This document shows positions 33,244 through 41,792 of a stretch of 64,000 nt of DNA, piece by piece. The position numbers and the translations under genes were made by a program. Within the stretch, counting starts at the first letter, position 1. Every line of letters begins with the position of its first letter. Source of the DNA: JANQIO01 sp965601975 (GTDB lineage: Bacteria; Pseudomonadota; Gammaproteobacteria; Pseudomonadales; Halieaceae); the NCBI GenBank assembly GCA_965601975.1, contig OZ271856.1:2914001-2978000 (forward strand), in the 5' to 3' direction. Below the pieces are notes generated by a model. That model was not told the DNA's origin. It saw nothing but the letters and a program-made list of their open reading frames with translations, and did no database searches.

Positions 33244-33717
33244 TCAGGTAATGCTGAAATTCGGTGGGAAGGCATACCAGGCCAGGGTGGCTATGCCCTG
33301 CCCCGCGATGTCCATATCGAGGGCCACCACCCCCGCTTCCGGGAACCCCGGCAGGCGGAAGTCGCGGTAATCGCCGCTGGTAAACCAGCCCACCAGGTAA
33401 GCCACCAGCGGCATATGGCTGACCAGGGCAATACGTTCGGCGCCCACCGCGTCGATGGCCGCAACCACCTCCTCGCCGGTGGACGGCGGCACCAGGGATT
33501 CCGAGGCGGCGGCGGGAATGTCCCCCACGGCGTCGAGAATCAGTTGTGCGGTCTGGGTGGTGCGCAGCAGTGGGCTGTACAACAGGGCGTCGACCCCCTG
33601 GGCTTCCAGCAGTTCGCCGGCTGAGGCTGCCTCCCGCTCACCGCGCTCGGTAAGGCTGCGCTCCCGCCCCCCGGGCGGCACCACGGCGTCGCCGTGTCGC
33701 ACGATATACAGTCGCAT
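33244..33717 (-). CDS. sixA: Phosphohistidine phosphatase SixA
   Basis: Histidine phosphatase of 157 residues. The phosphate motif RLYIVRHGDAVVP opens the protein and the second His lies in LVSHMPLVAYL. It matches SixA, which removes phosphate from phosphohistidine proteins such as the PTS-Ntr system. Its start overlaps the gpsA stop by one base. Confidence 0.92.
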   Translation of the reverse strand: MRLYIVRHGDAVVPPGGRERSLTERGEREAASAGELLEAQGVDALLYSPLLRTTQTAQLILDAVGDIPAAASESLVPPSTGEEVVAAIDAVGAERIALVSHMPLVAYLVGWFTSGDYRDFRLPGFPEAGVVALDMDIAGQGIATLAWYAFPPNFSIT

Positions 33718-34742
33718 CAGTGCCCCGCCCCCAGTGAGAACTCCACGTCCTGGGGCTGTTCCGCCAGCATCATGGTTGTGATCACTTCCTCAACACTCTT
33801 GCGCTCATAGAGGATGGCGTAGAGGCCGGATACCAGCGGCATGTAGATCTCGCGCCGGTCCGCCTCATCTTTCAGCGTCTTGAGGGTATTCACCCCCTCC
33901 GCCACCTGGCCCAACTCGGCGAGAATCTCGTCGAGGGACTGGCCCTTGCCCAGCGCAAAGCCCACCCGGTAGTTGCGGCTGAGCGGCGATGAGCAGGTGA
34001 CGATGAGATCGCCGACACCCGCCAGGCCCAGGAAGGTCAGCGGGTCGGCGCCCAGGCTGACCGCGAAACGCGACATCTCGGCCAGGCTGCGGGTCAGCAG
34101 CATGCCGATGGTGTTCTCTCCCACTTCCAGCGCCATACCCAGTCCCGCCATGATGGCGTAGACGTTCTTCAGCGCACCGCCCAGCTCCACCCCGTACATG
34201 TCCTGGCTGGAATAGACACGGAAGCTGCCGCTGTGCAGCAGCGCCTGGATGGTTTCGCACAATGCGGGGTTTTCACTGGCAATCACGGTGCCGGTGATCT
34301 GGCCGGCGGCAATCTCCCGGGCCAGGTTGGGGCCGCTGAGCACGCCGATCGGGTTGTCCGGCAGCTCCTCCGCCAGCACCTGGCTCATGAGCTTGAAGCC
34401 GTCGGCCTCGATACCCTTGGTGGTGCTGATGACATAGGCATCGGTGGGCACGTCGCGCGCGACCGTACGCGCCACCTCGCGGCAGGACTTGCTGGGAACG
34501 GCCACAAACACGATATCGGCGCCGCCCAGCGCCTCGTCGATATCGGAGGTGGCCTTGAGGGACGGCTCCAGTTTATAGCCCGGCAGGTAGGTGGGGTTCT
34601 CGCGGCTCTCGTTCAGGATGTCGGCGCGCTCGCCGCTGCGCATCCACAGGGTGACCGGGTGGCCGTTGGCCGCGATGATATTGGCGATGACGGTACCGAA
34701 GCTGCCGCCACCGAGCACGGCCACGCAATGCTGTGAGGGCAT
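33717..34742 (-). CDS. gpsA: Glycerol-3-phosphate dehydrogenase [NAD(P)+]
   Basis: Reduces dihydroxyacetone phosphate to sn-glycerol 3-phosphate for phospholipid synthesis. The protein has 341 residues. The NAD motif is AVLGGGSFGTVIANI; the catalytic Lys lies in GALKNVYAIMAGL (about residue 195), and the FAVSLGADPLTFLGLAGVGD segment is diagnostic. The start at 34742 (MPSQHCV) is preferred; an upstream ATG would add a basic tail. Confidence 0.96.
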   Translation of the reverse strand: MPSQHCVAVLGGGSFGTVIANIIAANGHPVTLWMRSGERADILNESRENPTYLPGYKLEPSLKATSDIDEALGGADIVFVAVPSKSCREVARTVARDVPTDAYVISTTKGIEADGFKLMSQVLAEELPDNPIGVLSGPNLAREIAAGQITGTVIASENPALCETIQALLHSGSFRVYSSQDMYGVELGGALKNVYAIMAGLGMALEVGENTIGMLLTRSLAEMSRFAVSLGADPLTFLGLAGVGDLIVTCSSPLSRNYRVGFALGKGQSLDEILAELGQVAEGVNTLKTLKDEADRREIYMPLVSGLYAILYERKSVEEVITTMMLAEQPQDVEFSLGAGH

Positions 34743-34787
34743 ACGCCGACTCGTCTGCAAATGGACGTCAGAGTGTAGCAGCTAAAG

Positions 34788-34810
34788 GGACCCGGCTTAA
34801 CGCCGGGTCC
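34788..34810. terminator. Hairpin between gpsA and htpG
   Basis: Strong inverted repeat ggacccggc/gccgggtcc with a short ttaac loop. A short T-run follows on the minus strand (ccctttag), so it could end the htpG transcript, after the tandem repeats at 34812-34880. Confidence 0.55.
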
Positions 34811-34811
34811 G

Positions 34812-34880
34812 CCCGTCAGCCCCGCGGCTCCCGTCAGCCCCGCGGCTCCCGTCAGCCCCGCGGCTCCCGTCAGCCCCGCG
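34812..34880. repeat. 18-base tandem repeat, about four copies
   Basis: Three full units of cccgtcagccccgcggct and one partial unit, all identical, in the gap just after the htpG stop. The unit contains ccccgcgg, self-complementary in part. Perfect identity suggests recent slippage-type expansion. Confidence 0.93.
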
Positions 34881-34892
34881 AAGGCGGGGCCC

Positions 34893-36800
34893 CTAAGCGC
34901 TGAGTTCGAGCAGCAGCTTGTTGAGCTTGCTGACGTAGGCCGCGGGGTCTTCGAGGTTGCCGCCCTCGGCCAGTTGGGCCTGGTCGAAGATGATGCTGGC
35001 GAGATCCGCAAAGCGGTCCTCGTCGCTCTCACCGTCCAGCTTCTCCAGCAGCGGGTGGGTCGGATTGACCTCGAGGATGGGCTTGCTCTCCGGCACGTCC
35101 TGGCCGGCGGCTTCCAGCATGCGGCGCATCTGTGCGCCCATGTCGTAGTCGCCCACCACCAGGCAGGCCGGTGAGTCGGTCAGGCGGTTGGTGGCGCGCA
35201 CTTCCTGCACCCGGTCTTCCAGGGCGCCCTTGATGCGTTCCACCAGGGCCTCGCTGTCCTTCTTGAGCTGCTCCTGGGCTTCCTTCTCTTCTTCACCCAG
35301 GTCCAGCTCGCCGCGGGCCACGTCCTGGAACGACTTGCCGTCGAACTCCTGCAGCTGGTTCATCAGCCAGTCGTCAATGCGATCGTGCAGCAGCAGGACC
35401 TCGATACCCTTCTTGCGGAACACTTCCAGGTGCGGGCTGGACTTCGCGGTCTTGAAGTTCTCGGCGACCACGTAGTAGATCTTGTCCTGGCCTTCCTGCA
35501 TGCGGGAAACGTAGTCCGCCAGGCCCTGGTCCTGGACCTCGCTGTCGGTATGGGTGGTGGAGAAGCGCAAGAGGCCTGCGACCTTTTCGCGGTTGCTGAA
35601 GTCCTCGGCGGGGCCTTCCTTCAGCACCTGGCCGAACTCCTTCCAGAAATCCTGGTACTGATCCGGCTCCTTCTTCGCCATCTTGTCCAGCATGTCCAGC
35701 ACGCGCTTGGTCAGCGCCGAGCGCATGGACTCCACCTGGGGGTCCTGCTGCAGGATTTCCCGGGATACGTTGAGGCTCAGGTCGTTGGAGTCCACCACGC
35801 CCTTCACGAAGCGCAGGTACAGGGGCAGGAACTGCTCCGCGTCGTCCATGATGAAGGTGCGCTGCACGTACAGCTTCAGGCCGCGCACCATATCGCGGTT
35901 CCACATATCGAAGGGCGCGCGCTTCGGCAGGTACAGGAGGCTGGTGTATTCCAGCTTGCCCTCGACCCGGTTGTGGCTCCAGCTCATGGGGTCGTCGAAA
36001 TCGTGGGAGACGTGCTTGTAGAACTCTTTGTACTCCTCGTCGCTGACATCGCTGCGAGAACGGGTCCACAGGGCGGTGGCCTCGTTGATGGCCTCGAACT
36101 CCGTGGGTGCTTCCGGGGCTTCCTCGCCCTCTTCCACCGCGGCGGGGGGCGCCATCTTCAGCATCATCACCGGTACGGAGATATGGTCGGAGTATTTCTT
36201 GATCACACTGCGCACGCGCCAGTCGTCGGCGAAATCACCGCAGTCGGATTTGAGGTGCAGGATGATGGTGGTGCCGCGGCCCGCCTTCTCGATGTCCTCC
36301 ACCGAGAACTCGTCCTCGCCGTGGGACTCCCAGTGCACCCCCGCCTCGATCGGGTCGCCCGCCTTGCGGCTCAGCACCTCGACGCGCTCGGCGACGATAA
36401 ACGCGGAATAGAAACCCACGCCGAACTGGCCGATCAGCTGGGAATCCTTTTTCTGGTCACCGGTGAGGCTTTCCAGGAACTGGGCGGTGCCCGACTTGGC
36501 GATGGTGCCCAGGTGCTCGATGACATCCTGGCGGTTCATGCCGATACCGTTGTCGCTGAGGGTGATGGTGTTCGCGTCCTTGTCGACCTCTACCCGGATC
36601 GTGAACTCCGGGTCGTCCTCCAGCAGCTTCTCTTCCTTCAGCGCCTCGAAGCGCAGCTTGTCGATGGCGTCGCTGGCATTGGAGATGAGCTCCCGCAGGA
36701 ACACCTCCTGGTTGCTGTACAGGGAGTGGATCATCAGGTGCAGGAGCTGCCGGGCCTCGGTCTGGAAGCCCAGGGTTTCCTTGTGCGCTTCAGCGGTCAT
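34893..36800 (-). CDS. htpG: Molecular chaperone HtpG (Hsp90)
   Basis: Cytoplasmic Hsp90 chaperone of 635 residues. The GHKL ATPase motifs are clear: LRELISNASDAIDKLR (about residue 37), DNGIGMNRQDVIEHLG and GQFGVGFYSAFIVAERV. The middle domain has the catalytic Arg in LNVSREILQQ. The C-terminal dimer domain is complete, ending at 34893. A sigma-32 promoter lies 40 bases upstream (separate entry), so induction by heat is expected. Confidence 0.98.
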   Translation of the reverse strand: MTAEAHKETLGFQTEARQLLHLMIHSLYSNQEVFLRELISNASDAIDKLRFEALKEEKLLEDDPEFTIRVEVDKDANTITLSDNGIGMNRQDVIEHLGTIAKSGTAQFLESLTGDQKKDSQLIGQFGVGFYSAFIVAERVEVLSRKAGDPIEAGVHWESHGEDEFSVEDIEKAGRGTTIILHLKSDCGDFADDWRVRSVIKKYSDHISVPVMMLKMAPPAAVEEGEEAPEAPTEFEAINEATALWTRSRSDVSDEEYKEFYKHVSHDFDDPMSWSHNRVEGKLEYTSLLYLPKRAPFDMWNRDMVRGLKLYVQRTFIMDDAEQFLPLYLRFVKGVVDSNDLSLNVSREILQQDPQVESMRSALTKRVLDMLDKMAKKEPDQYQDFWKEFGQVLKEGPAEDFSNREKVAGLLRFSTTHTDSEVQDQGLADYVSRMQEGQDKIYYVVAENFKTAKSSPHLEVFRKKGIEVLLLHDRIDDWLMNQLQEFDGKSFQDVARGELDLGEEEKEAQEQLKKDSEALVERIKGALEDRVQEVRATNRLTDSPACLVVGDYDMGAQMRRMLEAAGQDVPESKPILEVNPTHPLLEKLDGESDEDRFADLASIIFDQAQLAEGGNLEDPAAYVSKLNKLLLELSA

Positions 36801-36839
36801 ACCTCAATTCCTCTGACTGGTTTTGTTGATATTCCCGGC

Positions 36840-36867
36840 ATATGGGGACGCGTCAGCGCTTTTCAAG
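36840..36867 (-). promoter_or_regulatory. Heat-shock (sigma-32) promoter of htpG
   Basis: On the minus strand CTTGAAA (36867-36861) is followed after 13 bases by CCCCATAT (36847-36840). This matches the sigma-32 consensus at every main position. It lies 40 bases before the htpG start and inside the leader of the divergent antiporter gene. Confidence 0.92.
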
Positions 36868-36889
36868 TCCCTGGGCTACACTGTCGCCC

Positions 36890-37855
36890 ATGACCTGGAT
36901 TCTGCTGCTGGCGGGACTGACCATACTGATCGTGTCCGGCGGCCTGCTGGTAACCGGTGCGTCCAACATCGCCCTGCGCCTGCGGGTGCCGCCGGCGGTG
37001 ATTGGCCTGACCCTGGTGGCTTTCGGTACCAGCCTGCCGGAACTGGCGGTCAACCTGTCGGCCACCATGGACGGATCGCCGGATCTATCCCTGGGCAATA
37101 TTTTCGGCTCCAATATCGCGAACCTCGGCCTGGTACTGGGTGCGGCGGTGGCCATCAAGGGCTTTACCGTCGAGGGCCAGATCATGCGTCGGGAAATCCC
37201 GCTGCTGTTGCTGATCACTGCCATCGCCCTGGTGGTAGCTCTTGACGGTGTGCTGCGCGGCATCACGCCCCTGGTGGACCGCGGCGATGCTGTGCTCATG
37301 CTGCTGCTGTTCCTGATGTTCATCTATATCAACCTGGCGGACATCCTGCAGGACCGCGAGAAGGACCCCCTGCTGGAGCAGGCGTCCGGGCGGGCCCCGG
37401 AAGGTGCCACGAGGCGTCACTACCTGTATGTGCTGATCGGCATACCCGGGCTGTGGCTGGGCGGTGACCTGACCGTGGAAAACGCGGAGGCAATTGCACT
37501 GGGCTTTGGCGTATCGAAGACCCTGGTGGGCCTGAGCGTGGTGGCGGTGGGCACCAGCCTGCCGGAGCTGGTCACCTCGATCACCGCGGCGCTGCGCGGT
37601 GAATCGGACCTGGCGGTGGGCAATGTGATCGGCTCCAACCTGGTGAATACCCTGTTCATTCTGCCGGTGAGCGCCATGGTCCTGCCGCTGCCCATTGGAG
37701 CCGGGTCCCTGATCGACATCTGGACCTGCCTGCTGTTTACCGTGGTCATGGGCATCTTCGCGTTCTCTGCGAACCAGCGCTTCAGCCGCGTGGAGGGTTG
37801 GGTTCTGTTGATCGGGTACTTCAGCTACATTGGCTGGCGCTATTCTGCATTCTAG
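36890..37855 (+). CDS. CaCA-family calcium/sodium antiporter
   Basis: Inner-membrane antiporter of 321 residues with two alpha repeats, FGTSLPELAVNLSATM (about residue 45) and VGTSLPELVTSITAAL (about 220), both carrying the cation-binding Glu, and the paired GNIFGSNIANLGLVLG and GNVIGSNLVNTLFIL segments. About ten membrane helices are expected. It is YrbG-like. The start at 36890 is selected because an earlier frame adds non-membrane sequence; the gene is three bases from the TauE-like gene downstream. Confidence 0.93.
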   Translation: MTWILLLAGLTILIVSGGLLVTGASNIALRLRVPPAVIGLTLVAFGTSLPELAVNLSATMDGSPDLSLGNIFGSNIANLGLVLGAAVAIKGFTVEGQIMRREIPLLLLITAIALVVALDGVLRGITPLVDRGDAVLMLLLFLMFIYINLADILQDREKDPLLEQASGRAPEGATRRHYLYVLIGIPGLWLGGDLTVENAEAIALGFGVSKTLVGLSVVAVGTSLPELVTSITAALRGESDLAVGNVIGSNLVNTLFILPVSAMVLPLPIGAGSLIDIWTCLLFTVVMGIFAFSANQRFSRVEGWVLLIGYFSYIGWRYSAF

Positions 37856-37861
37856 GACCCT

Positions 37862-38632
37862 ATGGAATACCTGATCGTCTGCCTCGCGGCGCTGGGCGCT
37901 TCCGCCCTGACCCTGTTCTCGGGCTTTGGCCTGGGTACCCTGCTGATGCCGGTGGTGGCGCTGTTCTTTCCACTGGATGTGGCCATTGCCATTACCGCCG
38001 TCGTCCACCTCGCCAACAACCTGTTCAAGGTCGGCCTGATGGGGCGCTATGCCAACGTCGGCGTGCTGCTGCGCTTTGGCCTGCCGGCGGTGGCCGCGGC
38101 CTTCGCGGGTGCGGTGCTGCTGTCCTGGCTGAGCGGCGCCGCGCCAATCATCGAGTACACGGCGCTGGGGCGTGAACTGGCCGTCACGCCGGTCAAGCTG
38201 GTGGTGGGCATTCTCATTGTCGGTTTCGTATTGCTGGAGCTGTGGCCGGCGTTTGCCGCCATCGCCATCGATCGCAAGTACCTGCCTGTCGGCGGCGTGA
38301 TCAGCGGCTTCTTCGGCGGCCTGTCCGGCCACCAGGGCGCGTTCCGCAGTATGTTCCTGTTGAAGGCGGGGCTCGACAAGAACAGCTTCATCGCCACCGG
38401 CATCATGATTGCCGTGATGGTGGACTTCGCCCGCCTCGCCATTTACGGCCGGCAGCTGACCGGGCGCGAATCCCTGGACTGGGCCCTGGTGGGGGCCGCC
38501 TGCCTCTCGGCCTTCCTCGGCGCCTACCTGGGCCGGAAATGGCTAGAGAAGATCACCATGCGTACCGTACGCTACATCGTCTCGGCCCTGCTGCTGCTAG
38601 TGGGGCTGGGACTGGGCTCGGGCCTGCTGTAG
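37862..38632 (+). CDS. TauE/SafE-family membrane permease
   Basis: Protein of 256 residues with about eight membrane helices and the two related halves of TauE/SafE (YfcA-like) transporters. Typical segments are LTLFSGFGLGTLLMPVVALF and VISGFFGGLSGHQGAFRSMF. It may export sulfite, sulfoacetate or another anion; the substrate cannot be told. It follows the antiporter by six bases. Confidence 0.9.
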   Translation: MEYLIVCLAALGASALTLFSGFGLGTLLMPVVALFFPLDVAIAITAVVHLANNLFKVGLMGRYANVGVLLRFGLPAVAAAFAGAVLLSWLSGAAPIIEYTALGRELAVTPVKLVVGILIVGFVLLELWPAFAAIAIDRKYLPVGGVISGFFGGLSGHQGAFRSMFLLKAGLDKNSFIATGIMIAVMVDFARLAIYGRQLTGRESLDWALVGAACLSAFLGAYLGRKWLEKITMRTVRYIVSALLLLVGLGLGSGLL

Positions 38633-38666
38633 GCGCCGGCCACACACCAACCGACGGGACTGCACT

Positions 38667-38966
38667 ATGTACGCCGTGATTTTCCGGGCCCGGGCGGACC
38701 AGCCCGACGCCGCCTACCACGACATGGTCGCGAAGATGCGCGACCTCGCCTTCAGCCGCTACGGCTGCCGGGATTTCATTGCCGTGACCGAGGGCGACCG
38801 GGAAATCGCGATTTCCTACTGGGATGACGAGGACGCCATTCGCCGCTGGAAGAACGACCCGGACCACAGCCTGGCCCAGCAGCGCGGCCGCGATGGCTGG
38901 TACCGGGGCTACACCGTGCAGGTGGTGGAGATTCGGCGGGAGTACAGCTACGGAGACGGCGGTTAG
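38667..38966 (+). CDS. ABM-domain (antibiotic biosynthesis monooxygenase-like) protein
   Basis: Protein of 99 residues with the dimeric ferredoxin-like ABM fold: an opening strand MYAVIFRARADQ and the segment YWDDEDAIRRWKNDPDHSLAQ seen in many members. Roles range from haem degradation to quinone oxidation; no assignment is possible here. It lies 34 bases after the TauE-like gene and is probably co-transcribed with it. Confidence 0.85.
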   Translation: MYAVIFRARADQPDAAYHDMVAKMRDLAFSRYGCRDFIAVTEGDREIAISYWDDEDAIRRWKNDPDHSLAQQRGRDGWYRGYTVQVVEIRREYSYGDGG

Positions 38967-38969
38967 CTG

Positions 38970-39422
38970 CTAGGCCCGCTCGTCCTTGGTGGATTCCATC
39001 ACCACGTGGGTGGTGATCGTACTGACCTGGGCCAGCGTGCCCAGCACGTCGGTATGAAACGTCTTGTAGGCGGCAAGGTCCGTCGTCTCGACCCGCAGCA
39101 GGTATTCGAAGGCGCCGGTGACGTTGTGGCACTCGCGCACTTCCGGCGATTTCACGATCGAGCGCTCGAAGGCGTCCTGGGATTCCTTGGTGTGGCTGGA
39201 CAGCCCGACCGCGATATAGGCGGTAAACCCGATTCCCAGGGCCGCCTGGTCCAGTACCGCCCGGTAGCCGGTGATCACGCCGTTGCGCTCCAGGTCCTGC
39301 ACCCGTCGCAGGCAGGCGGACGGCGACAACCCCACCCGCTCTGCCAGCTCCGCATTCGTCACGCGGCCGTCATGCACCAGCTCGTGCAATATTTTGTTGT
39401 TTATTTTGTCCATCGAGATCAT
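38970..39422 (-). CDS. Lrp/AsnC-family transcriptional regulator
   Basis: Regulator of 150 residues: winged helix-turn-helix at residues 5-60 (TNAELAERVGLSPSACLRRV is the recognition region) and a C-terminal RAM ligand domain (GAFEYLLRVETTDLAAYKTF). It is divergent from a LysE-type exporter gene across 66 bases that hold a long inverted repeat, so it probably controls that exporter in response to an amino acid. Starts at 39422 (MISMD) and 39413 (MDKIN) are both possible. Confidence 0.93.
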   Translation of the reverse strand: MISMDKINNKILHELVHDGRVTNAELAERVGLSPSACLRRVQDLERNGVITGYRAVLDQAALGIGFTAYIAVGLSSHTKESQDAFERSIVKSPEVRECHNVTGAFEYLLRVETTDLAAYKTFHTDVLGTLAQVSTITTHVVMESTKDERA

Positions 39423-39424
39423 AT

Positions 39425-39453
39425 GTTGCGTATTTAGCGGATATAGACGCAAC
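39425..39453. promoter_or_regulatory. Likely Lrp-type operator between the regulator and lysE-like gene
   Basis: Perfect seven-base arms gttgcgt (39425-39431) and acgcaac (39447-39453) are separated by 15 AT-rich bases. Lrp-family regulators bind such spaced dyads next to their own gene. It begins three bases from the regulator start. Confidence 0.6.
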
Positions 39454-39494
39454 AAAGCAAGCACATTCTGCGAAAACTCCCGGATACTGTGTGC

Positions 39495-40091
39495 ATGGAT
39501 TACGAAATCATCACAGGCCTGGCGGCGTTCTCCTTCGCCTCCTCCATCACCCCGGGGCCCAACAACCTCATGCTGATGGCGAGCGGCGCGAACTACGGCT
39601 TTCGCCGCACCATCCCGCATATGCTGGGCGTCGGCCTGGGTTTCGTCTTCATGGTGGTCATGGTGGGCGTCGGCCTGGTGCAGGTATTCAACGCCATCCC
39701 CGCCAGCTACACGGCCCTGAAAGTGGTGAGCGTGCTGTACCTGGTCTACCTGGCCGCGAAGATCGCCACCGCCGCGCCGCCCTCCGACCAGGAGCGTGCC
39801 CAGGGCAATCCGTTCACGTTCCTGCAGGCCGCCGCCTTCCAGTGGGTGAACCCAAAGGCCTGGACCATGGCCCTTACCTCGGTCGCGGTGTACGCCCCCA
39901 GCCAGAGCTTCCTGGCGGTAGGCCTGGTGGCCCTGGTTTTCGGCGCCATCAACTTGCCCTGCGTCAGCGTCTGGACGGTGCTGGGCGAACAGCTGCGCCA
40001 CTTCCTGGCGGAACCGGGCCGACTCAGGGTATTCAACTGGGTCATGGCACTGCTGCTGGTGGGCTCGCTGTACCCGGTGCTGCTGCCCTGA
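39495..40091 (+). CDS. LysE/RhtB-family amino acid exporter
   Basis: Inner-membrane protein of about 198 residues with six helices. The family motif SSITPGPNNLMLMASGANYGFRR (split as SITPGPNN and NYGFRR) and the later FQWVNPKAWTMAL are diagnostic. It should export an amino acid or homoserine lactone. The GTG or ATG at 39489-39495 are near-equal starts; I use ATG 39495. It is paired with the divergent Lrp regulator. Confidence 0.9.
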   Translation: MDYEIITGLAAFSFASSITPGPNNLMLMASGANYGFRRTIPHMLGVGLGFVFMVVMVGVGLVQVFNAIPASYTALKVVSVLYLVYLAAKIATAAPPSDQERAQGNPFTFLQAAAFQWVNPKAWTMALTSVAVYAPSQSFLAVGLVALVFGAINLPCVSVWTVLGEQLRHFLAEPGRLRVFNWVMALLLVGSLYPVLLP

Positions 40092-40286
40092 GATAGCCGC
40101 GGCGCACCCGCCAAGCGTCCGCATTAGGACGAGCGCCCCATGCCCGGCGCGTCTAAACCAACAGTCTAGAGCGACTGCACAATTGTGGGCGCGGCAACGC
40201 CGTGCTTCACTCTCAAGCGGCGTGCAGGAAGCCCCCGGCGAACTGCATGGTAGGCGTTAACGGTAATACTCCGCGAGGTATACACC

Positions 40287-40820
40287 ATGGCAACGAAACG
40301 CAAGGTTGACGAAAAGGAGATCCGCAAAGAGGCAAGAAAACTCACCGAAGAAATCGAATCGCTGCGCGAACGAGCGCGCGAAAAAGGTCTGGCCTTCGCC
40401 TGTCTCAGCGAGGAAGAGCTGGTGAAGAAGATCAAGGGTGAGACGTCGAACTCCCCTTATATCTACGCGCAGTCCTGGACCAGTGGTGGTTCACCAGGCA
40501 GTAGCGCAAGCTACACGGTCTACATCTCCAATCCAGACCCCACTTCCTACTTCCCCCTGTATGCCTCTATCTGCTTTGGACTGGGCAACGTCGTCGATGT
40601 GGCCGACGCATGGAACGGTCGGGACACCCGCTGGATATCAGTCTCCTCTGACAGAACCTTTATGGCGGCGGGCGCCACGGCCAATTTCACCTTCAACTAC
40701 AACGTCCCCAGCGGTGTGGAGACGGGTACTTACAACGGCAACACGGTTGTCTGGCAGGGTGACTGGCATGACACCGGCACGGTCTTCGATCGCGGGAGCT
40801 TCGATATCGAGGTGTCCTGA
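40287..40820 (+). CDS. Two-part protein: charged coiled coil plus beta-rich domain, function unknown
   Basis: Protein of 177 residues. Residues 1-50 are a highly charged helix (EKEIRKEARKLTEEIESLRER), probably a coiled coil. Residues 60-177 form a beta domain rich in Tyr, Ser and Thr (SASYTVYISNPDPTSYFPLY and NYNVPSGVETGTYNGNTVVW), resembling immunoglobulin-like or CARDB-type folds. There is no signal peptide. It stands alone on the plus strand after a 195-base gap containing no gene. I do not recognise the family. Confidence 0.75.
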   Translation: MATKRKVDEKEIRKEARKLTEEIESLRERAREKGLAFACLSEEELVKKIKGETSNSPYIYAQSWTSGGSPGSSASYTVYISNPDPTSYFPLYASICFGLGNVVDVADAWNGRDTRWISVSSDRTFMAAGATANFTFNYNVPSGVETGTYNGNTVVWQGDWHDTGTVFDRGSFDIEVS

Positions 40821-40825
40821 CGCCG

Positions 40826-41326
40826 CTACCGCACCAGCACCCAGGTTTCCTCAACGCCGGCCATCTGCCCGGAGGGCGCCAGGCCGGCGGCCTTCGCCAC
40901 AGACTGGCTGGCGCTATGCTGCGGATGCACATGGGCGCGAATCGTGTGAGTCCCCTGTTCGCGCAGCCAATTGACCAGGGCGCTGGCGGCCTCGCTGGCG
41001 TAGCCGTTCCCCTGCCAGGCCGCACCGACCAACCAGGCAATGTCCGCGGCGTCATCGGTCACCGTGGCCTGCACGTAGCCCGCCAGTTCACCCTCGCAAT
41101 CTAGCACCCAGGTCAGCCATTGCTGGCTGCCGTCCGGGGACTGGCGGGTTTCCAGGGTCCGAAACCAGGTCTCCACCGCCTGCACCGACGCCGGCGGTTC
41201 ACCGCCGGTATATTCGTGCAGGGATGCATCGGCCAGTACCGGATACATTGCCACCGCGTGCCGCTCCAGCACCGGCACGAGCCTGAGCCGGGCCGTGCGG
41301 ATGACGTCCGGCGACGCTACTGGCAT
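40826..41326 (-). CDS. GNAT-family N-acetyltransferase (RimJ/RimL-like)
   Basis: Protein of 166 residues with the acetyl-CoA motif AWLVGAAWQGNGYASEAASALV (R/Q-x-x-G-x-G/A variant, about residues 92-113) and an opening strand RLRLVPVLERHA. Similar proteins acetylate ribosomal protein termini or small amines. It is the last gene of a long leftward series and overlaps ybaK-like by ten bases. Confidence 0.88.
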   Translation of the reverse strand: MPVASPDVIRTARLRLVPVLERHAVAMYPVLADASLHEYTGGEPPASVQAVETWFRTLETRQSPDGSQQWLTWVLDCEGELAGYVQATVTDDAADIAWLVGAAWQGNGYASEAASALVNWLREQGTHTIRAHVHPQHSASQSVAKAAGLAPSGQMAGVEETWVLVR

Positions 41327-41784
41327 ACCGCGGCGAGGTCGGCGTTCAGCAGGGTTTTCAGGTCGCCGGGCTTAAGCTCCAGTTCCAGGCCGCGGCGGCC
41401 GGCGCTGATATAGATGGTCGCGTGGTCGGGCGCGGAGGCGTCGATCACCGTGCGCAGCCGTTTCTTCTGTCCCAGCGGACTCACTCCACCCAGCACATAG
41501 CCGGTCGCTCGCTCCACGGCGGCCTTGTCGGCCATGGCCGCTTTCTTGGCGCCGAGGGCTTTGGCGACGCGCTTCATGCTGAGCATGGCGGATACCGGCA
41601 ACACTGCAACGGCGAGTTCGCCGCCGTCGAGCTGGACGACCAGGGTCTTGAACACCTGCGCCTCGTCGATGCCGAGTTTCTCCGCCGCCTCCAGGCCGTA
41701 GGATTCAGCGCCCGGGTCGTGACTGTACTCATGGATGGTATGCGCGATGCCGGCTTTTTTCGCGGCGACGATTCCCGGGGTCAT
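41317..41784 (-). CDS. ybaK: Cys-tRNA(Pro) deacylase (YbaK/EbsC)
   Basis: Editing protein of 155 residues of the INS superfamily that hydrolyses mischarged Cys-tRNA(Pro). Conserved segments: EKLGIDEAQVFKTLVVQLDGG with the catalytic Lys, KAAMADKAAVERATGYVLGGVSPLG, and FIS/YISAGRRGLELEL at the C-terminus. The length is normal. It is eight bases after the DUF3291 gene. Confidence 0.93.
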   Translation of the reverse strand: MTPGIVAAKKAGIAHTIHEYSHDPGAESYGLEAAEKLGIDEAQVFKTLVVQLDGGELAVAVLPVSAMLSMKRVAKALGAKKAAMADKAAVERATGYVLGGVSPLGQKKRLRTVIDASAPDHATIYISAGRRGLELELKPGDLKTLLNADLAAVCQ

Positions 41785-41792
41785 GGCACTGC

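Noticed and set aside
34812..34880. 18-base repeats considered as a CRISPR or a collagen-like coding repeat
   Set aside because: No spacers; the frame that reads as a Gly-rich repeat is antisense and has no start signal.
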